Position numbers and translations under genes: made by a program. The notes beneath the pieces are model-generated. The model saw only the letters and a program-made list of their open reading frames with translations, was not told the origin of the DNA and made no database searches. From Bacteroidales bacterium (GTDB lineage: Bacteria > Bacteroidota > Bacteroidia > Bacteroidales > UBA7960): DNA of 8,026 nucleotides. This document shows, one piece after another, positions 1 through 6,321 of the stretch. Numbering within the stretch: the first letter of the stretch is position 1; every line of letters starts with the position of its first letter. The stretch lies in assembly GCA_007124575.1 (NCBI GenBank), contig SLEW01000242.1:1-8026 (forward strand), given 5' to 3'.

Positions 1-148
1 AGTGAAAAGGCGGAATTGTAAAAAGCAAAATGAACGAAAATTTTACGACCATGTGTTTTCTTTAATATATATATAACGTTTTCATTTTTCTTTGTATTTT
101 TCGAAAAAATATTCAACTACATTATTTTATTACATATTGAGTATTCAT
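1..148 (+). promoter_or_regulatory. AT-rich leader upstream of the three-gene cluster
   Basis: This stretch is very rich in A and T, with an alternating TA tract at about 66-75, and it probably holds the promoter of the cluster. A TTTG at 91-94 and a TACATTAT at 118-125 loosely resemble the Bacteroidota -33 and -7 elements (TTTG and TAnnTTTG). The match is partial and the 23-base spacing is slightly long, so I do not assign a promoter. Frame 1 at the extreme left reads Ser-Glu-Lys-Ala-Glu-Leu-stop (stop at 19-21), which could be the tail of an upstream gene, but six codons cannot establish that. No Shine-Dalgarno-like purine run precedes the ATG at 149. Confidence 0.3.
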
Positions 149-2170
149 ATGCCTATTGCCCGAATACCTGTTGCCATTCTATTCCTCTTGTTTGTTTTCC
201 TCCAGGCAGGCCATCCCAGTCCTTTTGAGTTTGGTGATATATCCAATGAGGATCTTGACCTGGAAAGGTATCGTGAAAAATATCCGGAGGATCATGCCGT
301 AATGATTGGAGATATTGGGGAGTGTCGCTTTGTGTATAATAACAATACCCAGCGGTTCCAGTTCGAGTTTCAGCGCACGTTCCGGCTGATGGTCCTGAAT
401 GAGTCAGGAGGGTATCTGGGCGACTTTTCTATTCCCTATTATGCCACTGATGAAAACAGTGAGTCTGTATCCCGCTTCCGGGCGCATGTATACAACCCCG
501 GCGGTCGCAGGCCCGATCGCGACCGGGTCCGGCAACGCGATGGGTATACCGAACATGTCAAGGGGAACTGGCACGAGCTGAAGTTTGCATTTCCCAATAT
601 AAAGCCCGGATCCGTCATAGAAGTCAGGTATACCATCACCTCGGATTTTCTCAGGCACCTGCGCGACTGGCAATTTCAATATGAGTTTCCGGTGGAGCAC
701 AGCGAGTTCTCTTTGCGCCTGCTATCGATATTCAGCTACAGAATGTATTATCGTGGATTGATTGATCTTGATGAATCGGAATCGTGGAATGTGGTGGAAA
801 ATATCCGGGTAAACCGCTCTGCAAGTGTCTATGGGTCAGCAGTGGACGCAGGGCACCTCAATGTTGACATTGATGCCACGCAATATCGCTGGTTAGCTGA
901 AGATATCCCTGCTTTTCGCGAAGAACCTTTCACAGATAATATCGCAAACTACCTTGCATTGATGAATTTTGAAATGGTTGGGGAGCAATGGCCTGACAGA
1001 CCAGCCAACGATTTTACCCGCACATGGCAGGATGTCCAGCAATCATTGTATCAAAACAAACGATTTGGTGGTTTTCTGAATCACGCCATGACCGAAGTAA
1101 ATCGTTTCGCTCAACCTGCAGAAGAATCATCCGGGGATGAGATCATGGCATACGCACTTGAAACCATTCGTAAACACATCAGATGGAACAACCGGTCGCA
1201 CTATCTGACCTCGGAACTGCCCTACGTCGTGCTTGAGTCCGGAAGCGGCAATGCGGCCGAGATGAATCTTCTTTTGCTCGCCCTGCTGAGAAGACATGAT
1301 CTGGATGCCAGGCCTGTTTTGCTGAGTACGGTAGAAGGCGGGCATTTAAGCTACGATAGTCCGACCCTTCAATTTAATTATCTTTTGGTCGCTGTAAACA
1401 CACAAGATGACGAATACATCCTCCTGGATGCCACAGCCCCTCATTTCCCACCAGGGTATATTCCACCACGAGCCATCAACAGGAAGGGCAGGATCATTAC
1501 CGAGGAATCTTCGGAATGGATTCCTTTGATCAACCCTGAGTTGCCGAAAACGGTAAAACACTACGAGCTGACCCTGGAAGAAGATGGAAGCCTTACAGGA
1601 ACAATGGAATATGCATATCATGACTATGCACGGCACCTTCTGCTCGGGGAAATAGAATACAGAGATGAAGAATGGGTTCTGGACAGAACCCGGCAAAGGG
1701 TTGAAGCAGAGCTCGAAAGTTTTGAATTGATCTTACCAGAAGCAGACAATGAATCACTTGTCAAGAAAGCCTCCATCGCAGTTGAACCTGCACAAAGCCA
1801 GGTGCCCGGTGAGATCTATCTTGACCCGCTTCTTTTTGAAAGCCTGAGAGAAAACCAATTCCGTCGGGATGAAAGACATTATCCCATCTATTTTGGACAA
1901 CGGTCCCAGACAGTCATCACCATAAACCTCCAATTTCCCGAAAGCTTATCCCTGGATCATATACCGGAAGATTACGAGGTAAAATGGAGAAATGAGTTAC
2001 TTTATACATTTTCTGCAGAGAAAATAGCGGATAATACACTGCAGATCAGTGCCAGTACCATTATCAGTACACCCGTGGTTGAAGCATCATACTACAGGCA
2101 GGTTAAAGAATTTTTTGATCGTATCGTAAATCAAAACATGGAGCAGCTTGTCTTTATACAGAATCAGTAA
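149..2170 (+). CDS. Secreted DUF3857/transglutaminase-like protein, predicted non-catalytic (paralogue 1)
   Basis: The product is 673 residues. The ATG at 149 is chosen over an in-frame TTG at 92 because it puts a signal peptide (hydrophobic core about residues 6-20, AILFLLFVFL) right at the N-terminus. After export come a DUF3857-type beta domain (about 59-206, with SRFRAHVYN and the PGSVIEVRY strand), a transglutaminase-like domain (about 326-431) and a C-terminal DUF3858-like beta region (about 471-673, with the typical ENQFRRDERHYPIYF segment). The domains are recognised from memory of Bacteroidota proteins, not from a search. In the transglutaminase fold, the usual Cys is Ala369 (in SGSGNAAEMN) and the usual His is Tyr411 (in FNYLL), while the acidic residue Asp427 (LLDAT) remains. 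It is therefore probably a pseudoenzyme or binding protein in the periplasm or at the outer membrane. It is similar over its full length to the next gene. Family identity is secure, but its role is unknown. Confidence 0.93.
   Translation: MPIARIPVAILFLLFVFLQAGHPSPFEFGDISNEDLDLERYREKYPEDHAVMIGDIGECRFVYNNNTQRFQFEFQRTFRLMVLNESGGYLGDFSIPYYATDENSESVSRFRAHVYNPGGRRPDRDRVRQRDGYTEHVKGNWHELKFAFPNIKPGSVIEVRYTITSDFLRHLRDWQFQYEFPVEHSEFSLRLLSIFSYRMYYRGLIDLDESESWNVVENIRVNRSASVYGSAVDAGHLNVDIDATQYRWLAEDIPAFREEPFTDNIANYLALMNFEMVGEQWPDRPANDFTRTWQDVQQSLYQNKRFGGFLNHAMTEVNRFAQPAEESSGDEIMAYALETIRKHIRWNNRSHYLTSELPYVVLESGSGNAAEMNLLLLALLRRHDLDARPVLLSTVEGGHLSYDSPTLQFNYLLVAVNTQDDEYILLDATAPHFPPGYIPPRAINRKGRIITEESSEWIPLINPELPKTVKHYELTLEEDGSLTGTMEYAYHDYARHLLLGEIEYRDEEWVLDRTRQRVEAELESFELILPEADNESLVKKASIAVEPAQSQVPGEIYLDPLLFESLRENQFRRDERHYPIYFGQRSQTVITINLQFPESLSLDHIPEDYEVKWRNELLYTFSAEKIADNTLQISASTIISTPVVEASYYRQVKEFFDRIVNQNMEQLVFIQNQ
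470..497 (+). repeat. Near-identical 28-base patch, copy 1 (within paralogue 1)
   Basis: Bases 470-497 match 2591-2618 with a single mismatch (T at 491 against C at 2612). The first 21 bases are identical, including CCCGCTTCCGGGCGCATGTA. The patch encodes the shared peptide SRFRAHV(Y/H)N inside the DUF3857 domain. It lies in the same place in both paralogues, so it is homologous coding sequence and not an inserted repeat. The flanking sequence is much less conserved at the DNA level. Confidence 0.7.
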
Positions 2171-2254
2171 ATACAGACAGATCCATCCTTTAATATGAAT
2201 TATTGAATATCATAAATCCTTGTGACTTATTTACCCATTCAAACCAACTACACT

Positions 2255-4285
2255 ATGTACATCAACACCTCACTCAAACCACTTGGAAGCTTTTGCTTTT
2301 TGTTGTTCTTTCTGATCGTCTCGCTGGCCAATGCGCAGGCGCAGCCATTTCGTATCGGACGGGTATCCGCCGAAGATTTTATCCAGGGCGAATATGAGAA
2401 AGACCCTGATGCAATCGCTGTGATCTTATATGATTACGGCAGCACGTACCTCGATCTTGATACCCGGAGCGGCAGCTTTTATTATGTGTATGAAAAGAAG
2501 ATCCGCGTACAGATCCTGGATGAGGATGGGTATGATTGGGCAGATTTATCCATTCCCCTTTTGGATATCCGTGGTACACGTGAGGGCATGTCCCGCTTCC
2601 GGGCGCATGTACACAACCTGGATGGCAACCGGGTAAACTCCACCAGGATAAGATCCAGGCACGGCATAACCGAAAGAACCTCTGATAATCTCAGAACCAT
2701 TAAATTCAGTTTCCCTGACATTCAGCCCGGTTCTATCGTTGAATACCGGTACTCCATTCGATCCCCATTTTTGTACAACCTGCCCACCTGGCAGTTTCAG
2801 TATGCCGTTCCTGTAGAATATAGCGAATACAACCTTGAACTTCCGGAGTTTTATAACTACCAGTTTTATATGCAGGGCTATGAGGATCTTGATATTTCTG
2901 AACAGGACGTGTCTTCCGTGAGCTATTTACTTCCGTCTGGAAATCGACCACAGGATGGCACAGGAAGGGTTTCAGCAAACACCACCACCTACAAATGGGT
3001 AATGCGTGATGTTCCTGCCATGCGTCCCGAGCCATATACCACGAGTATTCGCAATTATCTTTCCATGATTCGCTTCGAACTGTCCAGCATCATGTTTCCA
3101 GGAAGAACACCCATTCCTTATACCACCAGTTGGCGCGATATTGACAGCCGCCTCAGGGAGGATGAAGACTTCGGCGGGTTTCTCTCTGGAAACAGGCAGT
3201 TGCGGCGGGATGTCGATGCATTGGACATTGCTTCTGGCAGCGACATGGAAAAAATTGCTGCCGCAATGCAGTATATCCAGGACAATATCCGATGGAACGA
3301 GCGCAGAGGCATTTATGCAAGCGGGTCACCGCGAAGCGTATTTCGTGAGGGATCTGGCAACGCCGCAGATGTCAACCTCATGCTGGTGGCTGCACTGAGA
3401 GAGCTAGGCATCGAAGCAAACCCGGTTGTTTCCAGTACGCGCGATAATGGCGTTGTGATTCAGTCATTTCCAACCATGTCCAGGTTTAATTACCTGCTGG
3501 CGGCAGTAAGGCTTGAAAATGATGAGCTTTTGCTGCTGGATGCCACCGACCGGTTTTGTCCCCCGGGCATGATCCCCACAAGAGCCCTGAATGGACATGG
3601 TCGATTGATCAGCGAAACCTCCGCAGAATGGGTTGCGCTTGAAACAAATTATCTATCCCATGAGCAAAGGGATTATCACTTTTCCATGGATCAAAACGGT
3701 CATCTTACCGGAACCTCAAGGGTCGAGGTGAGCGATTATGCCGCATATTCTGTGCGCCGCGATCTCGAATTAAAAGGTAATTTGGATGAGTACATCGAAA
3801 GCCTGCAGGAAGGTGCAGCCGGCAAGGAGATCATTTCCCTGGCGATTCAAAATGAAGAGGAGCTGGATCAACCCCTGATCAAGGAAATGGAACTGGAAGT
3901 AAGTGAAGCCTTCAGTCATGCCGGTGATATGATCCTTTTCACACCCATGCTATTTGAGGCGCTTGAAGAAAATCCATTCCGAATTGATGAACGGGTGTAT
4001 CCTGTGGATTATACTGTACCCTTCAGAGAAGATATCAGTATGGTATTCGATATACCACAAGGCTATGAAATAGACTTTTTACCGGAACCTGTTCAGATTA
4101 CCCTTGAAGATCAGGCCAGTTTTGCATATTCCCTGGAGCAAAATGAAGACAATCAGATTGAATTGACCTACCATTTTGAGATAAGCCAAAGTATGTTTTT
4201 GCCTTCAGACTATGAAGCGCTGCAAGAACTTTATGGTGTAATGGTCGAAAAGCAAAATGAACAGATTGTATTCACTGCACTGTAA
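2255..4285 (+). CDS. Secreted DUF3857/transglutaminase-like protein, predicted non-catalytic (paralogue 2)
   Basis: The product is 676 residues. The ATG at 2255 is preferred to an in-frame GTG at 2222 because it gives a standard signal peptide: Lys8, a hydrophobic core (FCFLLFFLIVSL) and a likely cut after ANAQA near residue 29. The order of domains matches the preceding gene: DUF3857 beta domain (about 57-207), transglutaminase-like domain (about 329-434) and DUF3858-like C-terminus (about 474-676, with ENPFRIDERVYPVDY and a PQGYEIDFLPEP strand). The catalytic Cys is replaced by Ala370 (EGSGNAADVN) and the His by Tyr413 (FNYLL), while Asp429 (LLDATD) is kept. It is probably exported and non-enzymatic, perhaps binding a peptide or polymer. 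It lies 84 bases after the previous stop and 66 before the next start, on the same strand, so co-transcription is likely. The 84-base spacer (2171-2254) is AT-rich, with no clear hairpin or Shine-Dalgarno site. Confidence 0.93.
   Translation: MYINTSLKPLGSFCFLLFFLIVSLANAQAQPFRIGRVSAEDFIQGEYEKDPDAIAVILYDYGSTYLDLDTRSGSFYYVYEKKIRVQILDEDGYDWADLSIPLLDIRGTREGMSRFRAHVHNLDGNRVNSTRIRSRHGITERTSDNLRTIKFSFPDIQPGSIVEYRYSIRSPFLYNLPTWQFQYAVPVEYSEYNLELPEFYNYQFYMQGYEDLDISEQDVSSVSYLLPSGNRPQDGTGRVSANTTTYKWVMRDVPAMRPEPYTTSIRNYLSMIRFELSSIMFPGRTPIPYTTSWRDIDSRLREDEDFGGFLSGNRQLRRDVDALDIASGSDMEKIAAAMQYIQDNIRWNERRGIYASGSPRSVFREGSGNAADVNLMLVAALRELGIEANPVVSSTRDNGVVIQSFPTMSRFNYLLAAVRLENDELLLLDATDRFCPPGMIPTRALNGHGRLISETSAEWVALETNYLSHEQRDYHFSMDQNGHLTGTSRVEVSDYAAYSVRRDLELKGNLDEYIESLQEGAAGKEIISLAIQNEEELDQPLIKEMELEVSEAFSHAGDMILFTPMLFEALEENPFRIDERVYPVDYTVPFREDISMVFDIPQGYEIDFLPEPVQITLEDQASFAYSLEQNEDNQIELTYHFEISQSMFLPSDYEALQELYGVMVEKQNEQIVFTAL
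2591..2618 (+). repeat. Near-identical 28-base patch, copy 2 (within paralogue 2)
   Basis: This is the partner of 470-497, with 27 of 28 bases identical. It encodes SRFRAHVHN in the DUF3857 domain. The identity extends through third codon positions, which is unusual given how far the two genes have otherwise diverged. Confidence 0.7.
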
Positions 4286-4303
4286 ATATATCATTCACAT
4301 AGC

Positions 4304-4329
4304 ATCGGCATGCTGGAAGACATGCTGAT
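4304..4329 (+). promoter_or_regulatory. Candidate RNA hairpin between paralogue 2 and the transglutaminase gene
   Basis: ATCGGCATG (4304-4312) can pair with CATGCTGAT (4321-4329) to form nine continuous pairs, one of them G-U, around an eight-base loop (CTGGAAGA). It begins 18 bases after the stop of the upstream gene and ends 22 bases before the chosen ATG at 4352. No T-run follows, so it does not look like a standard intrinsic terminator. It could be a processing or stability element, or an attenuator that lowers expression of the third gene. It could also be chance. If translation began at the ATG at 4310, the stem would overlap the coding sequence. Confidence 0.35.
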
Positions 4330-4351
4330 ACGTCCACATACCGCGAATGTT

Positions 4352-6277
4352 ATGAAGAGAAAAAATCCTTTATCCTGGCTTACCTGCTGCCTGCCGGCGT
4401 TTTTGTTTCTGGTCTCCGGAACACTTACTGCCGCTAACATTTACGATGTGTCTGACATTCCGGAACATCTTAAAGAGGACGCCATTGCCGTTGTGCGAAA
4501 GAATCACCGCACTTTTGAAGTCAGTTCCGAAAGAAGGGCAAGTTATACCGAGCATCGTGTCATAACCATCCTGGAGCGCAGGGCAGAAGGACTTGCCGAT
4601 TTATTTGTTTCCTATGATGACTTTCGCCGGGTAAGGAATGTATCCGGAACCATTTATGATGCAGAAGGGAAGAAGATACGCGACCTGAGAAACCGTGATT
4701 TTATTGATCGCAGTGCCGCATCTGCATACTCCTTGTATGAAGACAACCGGATGATTTTTACCGACATTTATCAGAGCCAATTGCCCTTTACCGTTGAATT
4801 TGAATATGAGGTGAATTATCGCAGGGGTTTCTTTTTCCCGGACTGGTTTCCACAACTTAGTGCCGGTGTGGCGGTAGAGCAAACCAGCTTTTCCATAATC
4901 AGTCCCAGCGATATGGATTACCGTTACAAGGTATACAACTACGATGATATGGAACCGGAGGTTACCACGTCTTCCAGAGCAATGACCCGTAAATGGAAAC
5001 TGGGAAACCTGCAGGCCATCAAGCATGAAAGCCATATGCCTCCTTTTCACCGAATGGTGCCCTATTTGCTCGTTGGGCCAAATGCGTTCCAATACGACCG
5101 TGTGCCTGGAAATATGAGCAGCTGGGAAGAGTATGGGAAGTGGATCGCGTCGCTGAACGAAGGCCGGCAGTCTTTACCGAGGGCAACCCGGTTAAAGGTG
5201 CATGCGCTGACAGAAGGAGTTGAGGATCCAGTGGAAAAGACAAGGATCATCTATGAATACATGCAATCCCGTACCCGCTATGTGAGCATTCAGCTGGGTA
5301 TCGGGGGCTTTCAGCCTTTCGATGCGGAAACGGTTGATGAAACCGGTTATGGTGACTGCAAGGCGCTGGTGAACTATACGCAAGCCATGCTCGCTGAAGT
5401 TGGGGTTTCTTCCTATTATACTTTGATACATCATGGAAGCGCCAGAATTCCCGTGAAACCCGAGTTTCCCGCCAAGGCCTTTAATCACGTGATCCTCTGT
5501 GTGCCCTTAGAGCAGGATACGCTCTGGCTGGAATGCACCAATAACCGGATTCCCATGGGCTATATCGGAAGCAACAATGCAAACCGCCATGTGTTGCTGA
5601 TCACCCCGGAGGGAGGCAAGCTTACACGTACACCTGCCTATGGCCACGATGGAAACCACAGGCACCGCAACATCAGTGCACTCCTTCATCCCAATGAGCA
5701 CGTGGAGTTTGAAAAGACAACCGCGTACAAGGGACTCCGCCTGAGTGATCGGTTCGGCATTTCTTTCAGAGGCAGCGGTGATCAATTGAGGTTTTACCAG
5801 GAGCAATTGCCGGTAAATAATCCGGAAATTCTTGACATCTCTTTTTCTCTCCAACCCGGACAGACCCCTTCGCTGGAAGAACATATTCATGCCAAAACCA
5901 ACCAGTATGTGTCCAGGGCAGGAAACCGCGTTCTATTGCAACCCAATCTTATTTCGCGACTCGAATCGGTACCTTCGGCCACCAGGGAAAGGGTACACCC
6001 CGTGCATTTATCTGCAAGCGGATTGTTTACTGATACGGTGAGATGGGACATTCCCGAAGCTTTTGACATATCCTTTATCCCCGAGGATATGGAAATAGAT
6101 AGCGATTTTGGTTATTACAAAGCCAGCTATACGGTTGAAGGCCAGGTGTTGGTCTATAAAAGGCAATTTTATACCCACTCGGGCACGCATCCTCCTGAAG
6201 AATACGATGCTTTTATGGAGTTTTTCCGTGACATTCGCAATGCCGACAGGGCGCAGGTGGTCCTTACGAGAGACTGA
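4352..6277 (+). CDS. Secreted DUF3857 transglutaminase-like protein with intact Cys-His-acid triad
   Basis: The product is 641 residues. The ATG at 4352 is chosen over in-frame ATGs at 4310 and 4322 because it starts a clean signal peptide (MKRK, hydrophobic core to about residue 23, likely cut near TLTAA, residues 24-28). A DUF3857 beta domain follows (about 51-211), then a transglutaminase core (about 281-398) and a beta-rich C-terminal region (about 436-641). The core has the hallmark series RTRYVSIQLGIGGFQPF, then GYGDCKALVNY with Cys336, FNHVIL with His379 and LWLECT with Glu394 as the acidic member. Enzymes of this fold use a Cys nucleophile for acyl transfer or peptide/amide hydrolysis; the substrate here is unknown. 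It should act in the periplasm or on the outer membrane. It is only distantly related to the two preceding proteins and is the only catalytically competent one of the three. Glu in place of Asp is a mild deviation that I recall seeing elsewhere in the family. No Shine-Dalgarno site is visible. Confidence 0.94.
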   Translation: MKRKNPLSWLTCCLPAFLFLVSGTLTAANIYDVSDIPEHLKEDAIAVVRKNHRTFEVSSERRASYTEHRVITILERRAEGLADLFVSYDDFRRVRNVSGTIYDAEGKKIRDLRNRDFIDRSAASAYSLYEDNRMIFTDIYQSQLPFTVEFEYEVNYRRGFFFPDWFPQLSAGVAVEQTSFSIISPSDMDYRYKVYNYDDMEPEVTTSSRAMTRKWKLGNLQAIKHESHMPPFHRMVPYLLVGPNAFQYDRVPGNMSSWEEYGKWIASLNEGRQSLPRATRLKVHALTEGVEDPVEKTRIIYEYMQSRTRYVSIQLGIGGFQPFDAETVDETGYGDCKALVNYTQAMLAEVGVSSYYTLIHHGSARIPVKPEFPAKAFNHVILCVPLEQDTLWLECTNNRIPMGYIGSNNANRHVLLITPEGGKLTRTPAYGHDGNHRHRNISALLHPNEHVEFEKTTAYKGLRLSDRFGISFRGSGDQLRFYQEQLPVNNPEILDISFSLQPGQTPSLEEHIHAKTNQYVSRAGNRVLLQPNLISRLESVPSATRERVHPVHLSASGLFTDTVRWDIPEAFDISFIPEDMEIDSDFGYYKASYTVEGQVLVYKRQFYTHSGTHPPEEYDAFMEFFRDIRNADRAQVVLTRD

Positions 6278-6321
6278 GCAAATGCTGTCGTTTTGATGCC
6301 AGCAGCAGATTTACAGCTGCT
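6278..6321. terminator. Convergent gap with weak inverted repeats (possible bidirectional terminator)
   Basis: Only 33 bases (6278-6310) separate the two convergent stop codons. AGCAGC (6301-6306) can pair with GCTGCT (6316-6321), which overlaps the last codons of the minus-strand gene, and TGCTG (6283-6287) can pair with CAGCA (6300-6304). Both stems are short (5-6 pairs), they compete with each other, and neither is followed by a proper T-run. Termination here may rely on another mechanism, such as Rho. Confidence 0.2.

Noticed and set aside
1..21. Tail of an upstream coding sequence (frame 1, six codons then stop)
   Set aside because: It is too short to judge. Another frame (2-76) is also open from the edge, so the assignment would be a guess.
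18..46. GTAAAA (18-23) and TTTTAC (41-46) as a hairpin or terminator for an upstream gene
   Set aside because: It is a six-pair, mostly A-T stem with a 17-base loop in a highly AT-rich region, so it is likely chance.
66..75. TA-alternating tract as a microsatellite or operator
   Set aside because: It is only about ten bases long in AT-rich promoter DNA and has no dyad or repeat structure to support a specific role.
92..148. Longer N-terminus of gene 1 from a TTG at 92
   Set aside because: The added residues come from the AT-rich leader and would bury the signal peptide. The ATG at 149 gives a standard exported N-terminus.
4385..4390. Cys-Cys pair (residues 12-13) in the signal peptide of the third gene as a lipoprotein site
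   Set aside because: It lies before the hydrophobic core and does not fit a lipobox (L-[AS]-[GA]-C pattern). A conventional cut near residue 28 fits better.
4601..5092. Open frame of 163 codons on the minus strand inside the third + strand gene
   Set aside because: It is antisense to the DUF3857 region of a gene with clear homology features and has no family motif.
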